Part shown: positions 24,100-33,105 of the stretch, one piece after another
How the letters are laid out: each line of letters opens with the position of its first letter
Numbering within the stretch: position 1 is the first letter of the stretch
Source: an uncultured Arenicella sp.
Lineage (GTDB): Bacteria > Pseudomonadota > Gammaproteobacteria > Arenicellales > Arenicellaceae
Assembly: GCA_937989675.1 (NCBI GenBank)
Contig: CALKRK010000052.1
Location: forward strand, 1-42,623
Length of the DNA: 42,623 nt
Reading direction: 5' to 3'
Notes under the pieces: generated by a model
What the model was told of the DNA's origin: nothing
The model's input: only the letters and a program-made list of their open reading frames with translations
The model's database searches: none
Translations under genes and position numbers: made by a program

Positions 24100-26292
24100 A
24101 TGCGCACAGGCTTTTCAATTCGCACCAAGTTGTTGATGGTCGCGCTATTGTTATTACTGATTCCTTGGATGTCCTACGAGTACGTCCGAGAGATGAAAAC
24201 CTACTTATTGTCGGGCCAGGAACAAGCACTTAGCTTGACATCACGGGCAGTGGCAACCGTTCTGCATGATCGCCCTGAGCTCTTTAGCGAAGACACTCCC
24301 GTTGACCCTAACAATCTAAGTGAAGATGAAATTTACGCGGCTCCGCTACCTAACTATATAAATCTGAATGGCGATCTGAGCGACTGGGGCGAACAAGTAA
24401 ATCAGGCCATCACGTTTACCAAACCAGAAAACGGTGAAGCGGATTTAAGTAATCTAATCGAGGTTAAATACGCTCTAGGCTATCGTGGAAACTACATTTA
24501 CACCATGTTCCAAGTTACTGATGATTCAGTACTTTTTCGGCCAAGAGAGTTTCTGCGCGTAGACATGGGTGATCACATTCGTCTAACACTACAAGACCCG
24601 GGTCAGGCGCCAAAACGTTATACGATGGTAGCGCACGAACCTGGGCGGATGAGCATCTACTTGATGGATGATGCTTGGCAATACCCTGTGACCGGAGAGC
24701 CCAATTACGATTTGGCGGCCGAAGTAGATGTTACCGACACCGGCTATAACGTTGAACTGCGAATTCCTCGCTTCGTACTATCTTCCGACACTCGCGTTCG
24801 AATGGCCGTCGCAGACGTGGATAACCCTGAATCGAGAGAGCTAGCGGCTTTGGTTCCCACGACACCGCAAAGCGAGACAGACGAGCTTTCGAAATTGTTA
24901 GTACAATCGCCCAGGATAACCAAAATCCTAAAGGGGCTTGATCGTGATGAAACGCGAATTTGGGTATTCAATACCGATAAGCGTGTGCGCACCGTTGTTG
25001 GCAATCTAATTACCGAAGCAAGCGATGGCGAGTTGGATAAACCCTCAAATGAAACCGGTGTGGCCTATCTTTGGGAAATGCTTCGTTACTACTATAACTC
25101 GGCACTACAAACCATTTTCGCCTACATCATCGAACAACCGAGCGGCGACTTCGCTGATCATGAACGCAGCATCGAAGAACGTAACGATGAGATCATCCAA
25201 AAAGCGCTCAATGGCGCGGTTTCATCCGACCGACGCCCTTCCCTAGACAATCAAAGCACGATTCTTATGTCCGCGCACCCCATTTATCTAGCCGATGGCA
25301 TTTTGGGTGCCGTGGTGGTAGAGCAAAGTACCAATCAGGTGCTTTTGCAACAAAAGGATACTTTGGAAAACGTAATCAGCGTTACGCTGCTGGTACTAAT
25401 CACGGTAGCAACGGCACTATTGGTATTTGCCTCTCGCTTAACACTCAGAATCAGACGGCTGCGCAACGCCACCGAAACGGCGATTGACCGAGATGGCCGA
25501 ATCATCAGCCCACGCCTTGATGCCGAAGCCAAATCTGGCGACGAAATTGGCGACTTATCTCGTTCCGTCAGCAATATGTTAGGGCGTTTGTCACAATACA
25601 CAAATTATTTGCGTGGTTTGCCCGACACCTTGGCACATGAAGTCAGTAACCCGCTTAACGTCGTTAATTCATCTCTGCACAACCTCTCAGAGGAAATCCC
25701 TGGCTCGGCCGACAGCAAATACATGGAGCGTGCCAAGAACGGACTCAACCGAATCGGCAGTATATTGCGCAACCTAACCGAGGCCGCCAATTTAGAGCAA
25801 GCCATGCAATCCGAAACACGTGAGGTTGTTGACCTTATTGAGTTGATCGAAAGCTATGTTGATGGTTATTCGTTTTCAAACCCGGATCAAAAGTTCAAAG
25901 TAATCATTCACTCTCGTCCGATACTGGTTGAAATCGCACCCGACTATATCGCGCAAGCTCTCGATAAGTTGGTCGATAATGCGATTGATTTTGCCGCAGC
26001 TGATACAGCTATTGTATTTAAAGTACGGCGGCTAGATAACTTCGCTCAAATCGATATTATTAACCAAGGCTCACAACTGCCAGAAGGCATGGCGGAACGC
26101 ATCTTCGAGCCTCTCGTATCACTGGGCCGCAAAGATGCACAGAAAATCAGCTTGGGCATGGGTTTGTATATCGTAAAATTGATCGCCAGCTTCCACGGCG
26201 GAGATGTTATTGCGCGTAATCTACTCAGTTCTGACGGCGTGATATTCTCTTTATCCTTACCATTACATGACCCGTATACGGCTACGGTTTAA
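24100..26292 (+). CDS. pdsS: Sensor histidine kinase with periplasmic CBM9/DOMON-like domain (PdsS type)
   Basis: 730 residues. TM1 at about 9-24; a large periplasmic region with a CBM9/DOMON-like sandwich (about 82-255: INLNGDLSDWG, then VKYALGYRGNYIYTMFQVTD); TM2 at about 425-445; HAMP linker; H-box with phospho-acceptor His513 (LAHEVSNPLN); N-box (KLVDNAIDFA); and G-box (LGMGLYIVKLIASFHGGD). The NGDLSDW sandwich in front of a kinase is characteristic of the TIGR03785 'dedicated sortase system' kinase. It partners with the regulator directly upstream. The ligand is unknown; CBM9-like domains often bind glycans, so a surface polysaccharide signal is conceivable. Confidence 0.87.
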   Translation: MRTGFSIRTKLLMVALLLLLIPWMSYEYVREMKTYLLSGQEQALSLTSRAVATVLHDRPELFSEDTPVDPNNLSEDEIYAAPLPNYINLNGDLSDWGEQVNQAITFTKPENGEADLSNLIEVKYALGYRGNYIYTMFQVTDDSVLFRPREFLRVDMGDHIRLTLQDPGQAPKRYTMVAHEPGRMSIYLMDDAWQYPVTGEPNYDLAAEVDVTDTGYNVELRIPRFVLSSDTRVRMAVADVDNPESRELAALVPTTPQSETDELSKLLVQSPRITKILKGLDRDETRIWVFNTDKRVRTVVGNLITEASDGELDKPSNETGVAYLWEMLRYYYNSALQTIFAYIIEQPSGDFADHERSIEERNDEIIQKALNGAVSSDRRPSLDNQSTILMSAHPIYLADGILGAVVVEQSTNQVLLQQKDTLENVISVTLLVLITVATALLVFASRLTLRIRRLRNATETAIDRDGRIISPRLDAEAKSGDEIGDLSRSVSNMLGRLSQYTNYLRGLPDTLAHEVSNPLNVVNSSLHNLSEEIPGSADSKYMERAKNGLNRIGSILRNLTEAANLEQAMQSETREVVDLIELIESYVDGYSFSNPDQKFKVIIHSRPILVEIAPDYIAQALDKLVDNAIDFAAADTAIVFKVRRLDNFAQIDIINQGSQLPEGMAERIFEPLVSLGRKDAQKISLGMGLYIVKLIASFHGGDVIARNLLSSDGVIFSLSLPLHDPYTATV

Positions 26293-26333
26293 GCGAACCA
26301 ACAACCAAACCGAATAAACTCAGGAGTTTTTTT

Positions 26334-26882
26334 ATGGGAAACCGACTTAGTAAACTGTATACCCGCACTGGCGATGATGGTACATCCGGCTTAAGCGGCG
26401 GCGAACGAATCCCTAAGAACCATGAGCGCATGAATGCCATGGGCACCGTTGATGAGTTGAATAGCGTTATTGGCCTACTGATATGCAAACTGCAGGATAC
26501 TGAACTCGAATCTATGTTTACCGCGATTCAACACGACTTATTCAATATCGGCGGAGAAATCAGCATGCCGGGCCAGAGCTTTATTCAACAGGAAAAAATC
26601 ACCGGCCTGGAACAACAAATTGATCAATTTAACGAGTCCGTCGAACCGCTCAAAGATTTCATTCTTCCGGGTGGTAGCGAAGCCGCATCGGTATGCCATA
26701 TGGCGCGTTCTATCGCGCGGCGTGCTGAACGTGATGTAGTAACATTGCATCACCTAGAACCCGTTTGTGATACCACTCGTCAGTATCTAAACAGGCTCTC
26801 CGACCTACTGTTCGTTGTCGCCCGTATTATTAACCAGCGGCTTGGTCATGATGACGTACTTTGGAAGAAAGAGTTGGCGTAA
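26334..26882 (+). CDS. pduO: PduO-type cob(I)alamin adenosyltransferase
   Basis: 182 residues, the normal length. It transfers the adenosyl group of ATP to cob(I)alamin, making the B12 coenzyme. The N-terminal ATP-binding stretch KLYTRTGDDGTSGLSGGERIPK, MGTVDELNSVIG, and the late motifs SIARRAERDVV and YLNRLSDLLFVVAR are all present and in order. CAGGAG lies eight bases before the ATG. It follows the kinase gene by 41 bases but is not functionally linked to it. No B12-dependent enzyme is seen in the window. Confidence 0.95.
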   Translation: MGNRLSKLYTRTGDDGTSGLSGGERIPKNHERMNAMGTVDELNSVIGLLICKLQDTELESMFTAIQHDLFNIGGEISMPGQSFIQQEKITGLEQQIDQFNESVEPLKDFILPGGSEAASVCHMARSIARRAERDVVTLHHLEPVCDTTRQYLNRLSDLLFVVARIINQRLGHDDVLWKKELA

Positions 26883-26942
26883 ATCAAAGCTTGGTATATA
26901 CAAGATCAAAGATGGAATAACTAAAACAATAAGAGAACCGAC

Positions 26943-28154
26943 ATGAACGCACTTTCAACGCTGTTTCAATGGATTACACAAAAAAGCTTAGTCTTAAAGA
27001 TCTTCGTAGGAATCATTCTGGGTAGCCTTCTCGCTGTGCTGTCCCCGGAAGCTGGCCACTCAGTCGCATTTCTTGGGCAGTTATTTGTGGCGGCTCTCAA
27101 AGCTGTGGCTCCTATTCTTATCTTTGTCCTGGTGTTGTCATCGATTGCCAACCAGAAACCAGGGCAATCAACGCAAATGAAACCGATCATCGTGCTGTAT
27201 TTCATCGGCACTTTAGCGGCTGCCAGCGTCGCGGTGCTGCTCAGTTTTGCATTTCCTACCGAACTTGTATTAGTGGCCGCAGAAGCTTCTAATGCGCCAC
27301 CACAAGGGCTTACCGAGATACTAAAAACGTTATTATTCAAAGTCGTCGATAACCCCATCAACGCCCTATTGACCGGAAACTTCATCGGCATACTGGCATG
27401 GGGCATTGGCCTCGGCTTGTTACTTCGCTCGGTAAACGACCACACCAAAATCATACTCCATGACATCAGTGATGCCGTTACGGGTATTGTTCAGTTTGTT
27501 ATTCAACTTGCTCCGATCGGCGTCTTTGGCTTAGTCGCAGGCACGGTCGCCGCAACCGGCTTAGATGCACTACTCGGCTATTCTCACCTGCTTGCTCTGT
27601 TGCTAGGGGCGATGCTCATTGTTGCCTTAATTGTAAACCCAATTATTGTGTTTTTCACAAGCCGACAAAACCCTTACCCGCTGATATTTCGCTGCTTACA
27701 GGAAAGCGGAGTCACCGCATTCTTTACTCGCAGTTCGGCGGCCAACATTCCGGTAAATCTAGCCCTTTGCGAAAAATTGGAGTTAGATGAAGATACCTAC
27801 TCCGTATCCATTCCACTTGGTGCGACAATCAATATGGCTGGCGCCGCGATCACCATCACGATCATGACTTTGGCGGCGGTGAACACGCTCGGCATGCAAG
27901 TCGATATAACGACAGCTTTATTGCTCTGTGTTATTGCGGGAATCTCGGCTTGCGGCTCATCAGGGGTTGCTGGGGGCTCTTTGCTGCTAATACCCTTGGC
28001 ATGCAGTTTATTCAACATCCCGAACGACGTTGCTATGCAGGTTGTTGGCGTTGGGTTCATTATCGGTGTGGTGCAAGACTCGGCTGAAACGGCGTTAAAC
28101 AGTTCGACCGACGTCGTATTTACGGCAGCAGCCTGCGCGGCCGCAGACCGCTAA
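26943..28154 (+). CDS. sstT: Sodium/serine-threonine symporter SstT
   Basis: 403 residues of the dicarboxylate/amino acid:cation symporter family. Eight or so membrane helices and two re-entrant loops, with [18 protein letters not shown] and [19 protein letters not shown] forming the serine-rich and NMxGA substrate/sodium motifs near 266-305, and [23 protein letters not shown] typical of SstT. It takes up serine and threonine with sodium. Convergent with the ICMT-like gene, only 7 bases away. Confidence 0.94.
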   Translation: MNALSTLFQWITQKSLVLKIFVGIILGSLLAVLSPEAGHSVAFLGQLFVAALKAVAPILIFVLVLSSIANQKPGQSTQMKPIIVLYFIGTLAAASVAVLLSFAFPTELVLVAAEASNAPPQGLTEILKTLLFKVVDNPINALLTGNFIGILAWGIGLGLLLRSVNDHTKIILHDISDAVTGIVQFVIQLAPIGVFGLVAGTVAATGLDALLGYSHLLALLLGAMLIVALIVNPIIVFFTSRQNPYPLIFRCLQESGVTAFFTRSSAANIPVNLALCEKLELDEDTYSVSIPLGATINMAGAAITITIMTLAAVNTLGMQVDITTALLLCVIAGISACGSSGVAGGSLLLIPLACSLFNIPNDVAMQVVGVGFIIGVVQDSAETALNSSTDVVFTAAACAAADR

Positions 28155-28161
28155 ACCTCAG

Positions 28162-28674
28162 CTAAAAAATCAAGGGCATTAATAGGCGAGTGTTTGCTCG
28201 CCATTCGCTAAACTGGCGGCCAAAGGTCGCCTGTAAGAACTCATCTTCAACCATTGCTTGCTTTGCCAAAGCAAGGTAAGCAAGCAGCAGTACCATCAAA
28301 GTTGCCAAGTTTGGCGCAATTAAAAACAGCCCTGTATAGGCAATCATATCCGAGATATACATAGGGTGACGTATCCATCGAAATAAACCCCGATCAACGA
28401 TCAGTGCCTTGGGCTCCGCAATATCGTTACTCCCCTGCTTTAAAAAACGGTAGTGCAATATCGAACTTAAACCACCAACAACAACTAATGATTGAGCCAA
28501 TAAAATTGGGGCACGAAAAAGCACATTGATGTTATAGATAATCATCAAAAACAAAGAGGCGATAAGAGTTGCTCCACAAACAACCTTAATCGACCACCAA
28601 AAAATGGAGTGCGCTGGCAACGGATTAGTTATCGAGTGGTCCCGCGTCTCTGACTTCAATTTCAAACCTTTCAT
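28162..28674 (-). CDS. ICMT/phospholipid methyltransferase-family membrane protein
   Basis: 170 residues with four or five hydrophobic segments. WIRHPMYISDMIAYTG (about residues 100-115) and VEDEFLQATFGRQFSEW (142-158) are the RHPxY and ExxxxxFGxxYxxW signatures of isoprenylcysteine carboxyl methyltransferase-like proteins, which use S-adenosylmethionine at the membrane. The start at 28674 lies inside the CPBP protease gene (50-base overlap). Bacterial members methylate phospholipids, small lipophiles or unknown targets. Its coupling to an Rce1-type protease is noteworthy. The exact start could be later. Confidence 0.83.
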   Translation of the reverse strand: MKGLKLKSETRDHSITNPLPAHSIFWWSIKVVCGATLIASLFLMIIYNINVLFRAPILLAQSLVVVGGLSSILHYRFLKQGSNDIAEPKALIVDRGLFRWIRHPMYISDMIAYTGLFLIAPNLATLMVLLLAYLALAKQAMVEDEFLQATFGRQFSEWRANTRLLMPLIF

Positions 28675-29257
28675 TGGTCAAGTCTAACCCGAGTAAATCA
28701 GGCCGTTTCACAACCATGAAGAAAGCGCATACATCGTAGATGGCGTGGCCAATAATGACAAACAAAATGCTGTCGCTCAGCACTAACGCCACGCCAAATA
28801 AAATGCCAAGAACCGTTGTAACAATAACGTAAATACGGCTGAGATAATGCATCAGGCCAAATACAAGCGAGGCAATAAGAACACCACTCACAGGGTTTAT
28901 TAGCTCGATCAGCCAAGTCTGTAGGGCGCCTCGTAATAACAGCTCTTCACCAATACCAGCCAAACACGAAACAAACACAATATCGAACCATGAAAAATTC
29001 TTAAATAAAGAGTGCAGCGTGTGCATCAATTGCCGCATCGACGGCGTATAAAAGGGTCGCCAACAGGTTAAACCAAAACACAAACCGTATAAGGCTAAGC
29101 CGAACAACACACCACCGGGGATAGCCCACCAACCCAGCACACCGAGCAATGACCAATTTGCCACTACAAATGAGCTAAGCACCACACCTAGCACAACAAC
29201 GCTAAGCGCCGACGGGAGAACATCTTTTAGCACCAGCGGTCTGTTAAACACCTTCAT
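28625..29257 (-). CDS. CPBP-family glutamic intramembrane protease (Rce1/Abi type)
   Basis: 210 residues with six or so membrane helices. The family motifs are in order: EELLLRGALQTWL (EExxxR, about 105-117), FGLMHYL (FxxxH, 135-141) and HAIYD (HxxxD where HxxxN is more usual, about 178-182). The CPBP family includes eukaryotic Rce1, which trims CaaX proteins, and bacterial proteins for bacteriocin immunity or maturation. The start overlaps the pgeF stop (ATGA), and the ICMT-like gene starts within its end, so all three are probably co-translated. The target is unknown. Confidence 0.87.
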   Translation of the reverse strand: MKVFNRPLVLKDVLPSALSVVVLGVVLSSFVVANWSLLGVLGWWAIPGGVLFGLALYGLCFGLTCWRPFYTPSMRQLMHTLHSLFKNFSWFDIVFVSCLAGIGEELLLRGALQTWLIELINPVSGVLIASLVFGLMHYLSRIYVIVTTVLGILFGVALVLSDSILFVIIGHAIYDVCAFFMVVKRPDLLGLDLTNERFEIEVRDAGPLDN

Positions 29258-29997
29258 TTGCTATCTCCAGCCGCATCAATCCAAATTAGGCTGGCCATAC
29301 GTCCGCACTGACCGTCGCGTCGATATGAAAAATATCGCTCAGGGTTAGAAAACGTGCATTGTTCTGAGCTGTAGAACTCAGTTACACCTATATCAGCAAG
29401 GCGTGTCTGCGCCAGTAGTGCGAGGTTTGCAAGCACTTTGCCTGGCGATTGTGAGGGCAAGTAAGCCCTTTTTGGGCCACCTAGCTCTGCCATAACATCA
29501 ATGCCAACCTCAAAAGTAGCGGGGCCAATACACGGCCCTGCCCAAGCGAAAATGTCTTTAGGGTCTTCGTTGAACACATTAACACCATGCTCGATTATAC
29601 CCGCGGCCAAACTTCGCCAGCCAGCATGAACCGCCGCGACTCGATTGCCTTTTCGATTGGTTAACAGTAAAGGCAGGCAATCGGCGGTAAGAATCGCGCA
29701 AACCACGCCGGAACTATTAGTCCAAACACCATCCGCTGTCTGTGTTTCTAACTTGGATAAAGGAGTTGCTTCTACCACGCGCGTTCCATGTATTTGGTCA
29801 AGCCAAACCGGCTCACTTGGTAGTCTTGCGTTAAGCTTCAAAATTTCTCGATTTTTGGCCACGGAATTAGGATCATCATCGACATGATCGCCGAGGTTCA
29901 ATGCTGAATATACACCCTTACTCACACCACCAATTCGAGTGGTCGATAAGGCTCTAATCGAGGGTGGTGCGGGCCAATTCGGCGAAATAAAATTCAC
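29254..29997 (-). CDS. pgeF: PgeF/YfiH: multicopper-type purine nucleoside phosphorylase / peptidoglycan editing factor
   Basis: 247 residues. The conserved metal-site and catalytic residues lie in ILTADCLPLLL, VAAVHAGWRSL and WAGPCIGPATFEVG, exactly as in the YfiH/laccase-domain family. The E. coli protein prevents Ser replacing Ala in peptidoglycan precursors, and family members phosphorolyse purine nucleosides. It follows rluD by 12 bases, the usual order in gammaproteobacteria. Confidence 0.95.
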   Translation of the reverse strand: MNFISPNWPAPPSIRALSTTRIGGVSKGVYSALNLGDHVDDDPNSVAKNREILKLNARLPSEPVWLDQIHGTRVVEATPLSKLETQTADGVWTNSSGVVCAILTADCLPLLLTNRKGNRVAAVHAGWRSLAAGIIEHGVNVFNEDPKDIFAWAGPCIGPATFEVGIDVMAELGGPKRAYLPSQSPGKVLANLALLAQTRLADIGVTEFYSSEQCTFSNPERYFSYRRDGQCGRMASLIWIDAAGDSK

Positions 29998-30009
29998 AAG
30001 CGGCCTGAA

Positions 30010-30978
30010 TTAGTGATTATCCTGTTCACAACCGTCTACCAATGCCTGCATATCGTCGGGCATTGGCCTTTCCCAGCTCTGATGTTCACCGCTAGTTGGA
30101 TGAATATATTCTATACGCGTCGCATGCAATGCCTGACGCTTAAATCGTCTTAACTCGGCTTCTAACTGGGGATGGCAATCGCCAGGTATGGCGAGCCTAC
30201 GACCATAAACTGGGTCGCCAACTAGAGGGAAACCAATATGCGTCATATGCACACGAATTTGATGAGTTCGCCCGGTTTCAAGCTGAACTCGAAGCAATGT
30301 CTGGTTTCGATACCTTGCATCAACCCGATAATGTGTAATTGCCTCTTTGCCCATCATATTAATCGCCATTTTGCGGCGATCATGCTTATCCCGCGCAATG
30401 GGTTCATCGACCGTATTACCTGAAATTACGCGCCCATGAGTCAACGCCAAATACTCTCGATGCAAACTATGGTCAACTAGCTGACTTGTTAAACCCAAAC
30501 GCGCCGCCTCGGTTTTCGCCACCACCATCAAGCCCGATGTGTCTTTATCCAGGCGATGCACGATTCCAGCTCTGGGCAACGCACGGCTTTCCGGGTAATG
30601 AAACAACAGCGCGTTGAGTAAAGTGCCATCGGGGTTACCGGCACCCGGGTGAACCACCCAACCAGCGTTTTTGTTAATCACCAACATTGCGTCATCTTCG
30701 TGCACAATTTCAATCGGCAAATCTTGAGCTTCCCATTCGCCTTTGCGAACTTCAGGCACATCAACTTCGATCACCTCACCACCAAAGACTTTATCTTTTT
30801 GCCGTGGAGGTTCTTCATCAATACTGACGCGCCCTTGCTTGATCCAAGTCTGAATTGTGCTTCTTGAATACTCTTCACACAATTGCGCCAGCACCTTATC
30901 TACCCGTTGACCAACCATCTCTTCTGGAACGGTGTAGCTATGTACTCCGGTAGTGCTCGTTTGTTCTGAATCTGTCAT
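30010..30978 (-). CDS. rluD: 23S rRNA pseudouridine synthase RluD
   Basis: 322 residues. N-terminal S4 RNA-binding domain (VGQRVDKVLAQLCEEYSRST, about 22-80) and an RluA-type catalytic domain with GIVHRLDKDTSGLMVVAKT, where the Asp is the catalytic residue. It makes the pseudouridines of helix 69 (1911/1915/1917 in E. coli numbering) needed for ribosome assembly. Divergent from bamD and followed by pgeF, the standard gammaproteobacterial arrangement. Confidence 0.97.
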   Translation of the reverse strand: MTDSEQTSTTGVHSYTVPEEMVGQRVDKVLAQLCEEYSRSTIQTWIKQGRVSIDEEPPRQKDKVFGGEVIEVDVPEVRKGEWEAQDLPIEIVHEDDAMLVINKNAGWVVHPGAGNPDGTLLNALLFHYPESRALPRAGIVHRLDKDTSGLMVVAKTEAARLGLTSQLVDHSLHREYLALTHGRVISGNTVDEPIARDKHDRRKMAINMMGKEAITHYRVDARYRNQTLLRVQLETGRTHQIRVHMTHIGFPLVGDPVYGRRLAIPGDCHPQLEAELRRFKRQALHATRIEYIHPTSGEHQSWERPMPDDMQALVDGCEQDNH

Positions 30979-31103
30979 TGAATCGTATCGTTTTGCTAAA
31001 ACTTGCTACAGGTGAAGCGCACAAATGCTAAATATATAGCAACCTTGGAAGTGATTAATTCTCTTCTCTGATCAGCGTTTTCGCGCTATCCTTACGGGAT
31101 TGC

Positions 31104-31967
31104 ATGATAACCCATAAGAACAACGACATGAGTGTTTTAACAGCCCCCAAAACCACTTCTACACTGATTCGCATCGTCACCTTGCTGTGTGCGATTCTTA
31201 TCGCTGCTGGATGCTCGTCGAAGAAAAAGAACGCTCTATCTGAAGAAGAGTTAGTGTCTCAGGCCGTCGAAGAACTCTACAATAAATCCAAAGCGGCACT
31301 CGATCGAGGCAATTACAACTTTGCCATTAATAACTATCGGCGCTTGGAATCGGCTTTTCCGTATGGAGAGTTTACCGAGCAAGCAAAACTCGACATGATC
31401 TTCGCGTTTGACAAAACCGGTCAGGTAGAAAAGGCAGTCGAAGCGGCAGACAACTTCATCAAATTGTACCCCACACACCAGAATGTCGATTACGCCTATT
31501 ACATGAAAGGGGTTGCTAGCTTCGAGAAAAAAACCGGCGCCATCGACAAATTCATAAAAGGTGGTAAGAAGTCGATCCGTGATCCCAAGCCTTTCCGTGA
31601 CTCACAAAAAGCGTTTGAAGAACTGGTCAAGCGCTACCCCAATAGTATTTATGCTGATGATGCCAAGCAACGTATCGTTTACATACGTAATGCACTGGCC
31701 GAACGTGAGTTAGCCATTGCCCAGTTTTATTATGATAATCAAACCTACGTTGCCACCGTAAATCGTTGTAAGACTATCATTTACCGATACGAGACATCAC
31801 CATCGACTGAAGGCGCGTTGGTTTTAATGGAAAAAGCTTACCTGGAAATGGGGCTGGATGATTTGGCGGCGAGCACACACCAGATTTTGCTTGAGAATTT
31901 TCCAGATAATCAAAAAGAACCATTCAAGAAGAAAAAAGGTTTCTTTAGCCGTTTGAACCCGTTTTAG
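31104..31967 (+). CDS. bamD: Outer-membrane protein assembly lipoprotein BamD
   Basis: 287 residues from the ATG at 31104; the second ATG at 31128 gives a more ordinary signal peptide and is equally possible. The lipobox IAAGC sits after a hydrophobic stretch. Tetratricopeptide repeats cover the rest, with the hallmark YNKSKAALDRGNYNFAINNYRRLESAFPYG and the YYMKG motif. It is an essential part of the Bam complex that inserts beta-barrels, including receptors such as the one at 8.8 kb. The C-terminal tail is Lys/Phe rich (KKKKGFFSRL). Confidence 0.96.
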   Translation: MITHKNNDMSVLTAPKTTSTLIRIVTLLCAILIAAGCSSKKKNALSEEELVSQAVEELYNKSKAALDRGNYNFAINNYRRLESAFPYGEFTEQAKLDMIFAFDKTGQVEKAVEAADNFIKLYPTHQNVDYAYYMKGVASFEKKTGAIDKFIKGGKKSIRDPKPFRDSQKAFEELVKRYPNSIYADDAKQRIVYIRNALAERELAIAQFYYDNQTYVATVNRCKTIIYRYETSPSTEGALVLMEKAYLEMGLDDLAASTHQILLENFPDNQKEPFKKKKGFFSRLNPF

Positions 31968-32119
31968 CTTTCATTCGGTTTGTTAGGCAAGTTGAAGAAT
32001 AATTAGAAAAATATCATGCCAGCGCAGATGTTTAAATTTTGATAAATCATTTGAAAACTGTCTGTTGAGACGCTATAAAATACACTAAGACATTACAAAA
32101 CTACATTATTGATATGAGA

Positions 32120-33022
32120 TTACTTAAGTTGGTTGGCCCAAATAGCGGCCCGGTCCTTTAAAAAACCCCAGTTAGTTGAAACGGCTAGCACCGATGTCAG
32201 ATATTTCGGTATAGCCAACAAAATAAGATATTTAGGAACGGTTACTAGTAGCCGCGGAAGAACAAGGAAATTCATCACCCAATCCATTACTCTTAGATCT
32301 TTTACCAGATCAAGCTCCTCTCGTGCCACTCTGCTTGCTCGGTGCCATTCTTTTTTCGCCTCAAACATCGCTTTAATCACGGTTAAGCGCCGCTTCTTTT
32401 TCATATTAATAACCAGCTCATCTGACATCGCTTGCATAGCACTCAGTGCGTAAGCTTCAGCATTTACATATTCAACAACTGCGTTAATAGCATTGCTGTG
32501 CAAAAAGCTGTAATCATTCTTTATTGTTTCAAACGTAAGCGCCTTAGTTGGATCAAACATTGGGTAAGGAACATAGGCACTTTTCCTATCCATAATCGCT
32601 TCTATATCCGCGATATTCTCCGACACATCGAGTGTTTCAACCCATCTAAAAAGAGATACCTTAGGGTGTTGCACAAGTTCGAGCTGCTCACTTTCCCATG
32701 TTTTCTCTTGATTTTCCTTTAAGTCCTCTTCTGCACCTGAGATATAAGTCGACAATGCTTTAAGCATGTGCCGACGATTGCGCAAATAGATAACCCCAGA
32801 AACCATGATTTTAATGCTGTACAAAGCCACGCCTAGAAAAAACGCACCGGCGATATTTTCTGCATTTGGTGGCTCAACCCCATCAACCTTGATTTCTAAC
32901 CACTGAAAAATCCAATAAAGAATACCTCCTGAAACCAAGAGAAATAGTGATTTACTGATCCAGCCAAACTTTATCGGCTTATCAGACGTAATCACGCCGA
33001 ACAATCCACGAATAAATTGCAT
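32120..33022 (-). CDS. Unknown membrane protein (300 aa)
   Basis: No family recognised. Two hydrophobic segments near the N-terminus (about 22-42 and 60-82) are followed by a long charged, helical middle (85-235; EEDLKENQEKTWESEQLEL, then KKKRRLTVIKAMFEAKKEWHRASRVAREELDLV). A hydrophobic C-terminal stretch (about 243-280, VMNFLVLPRLLVTVPKYLILL) suggests further membrane contact. No enzyme motif. It lies 83 bases downstream of nadE on the same strand and might be co-transcribed. The charged coil between membrane segments suggests a scaffold or membrane-associated role, but nothing supports a specific function. Confidence 0.75.
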   Translation of the reverse strand: MQFIRGLFGVITSDKPIKFGWISKSLFLLVSGGILYWIFQWLEIKVDGVEPPNAENIAGAFFLGVALYSIKIMVSGVIYLRNRRHMLKALSTYISGAEEDLKENQEKTWESEQLELVQHPKVSLFRWVETLDVSENIADIEAIMDRKSAYVPYPMFDPTKALTFETIKNDYSFLHSNAINAVVEYVNAEAYALSAMQAMSDELVINMKKKRRLTVIKAMFEAKKEWHRASRVAREELDLVKDLRVMDWVMNFLVLPRLLVTVPKYLILLAIPKYLTSVLAVSTNWGFLKDRAAIWANQLK

Positions 33023-33105
33023 TCCTTTCCCCCTATTTAGCTCATGCCATAAACTGTGCGTCCCAACTGAAAATCAATTCATCAACTCCCCTTCGCGCGT
33101 TTAGC

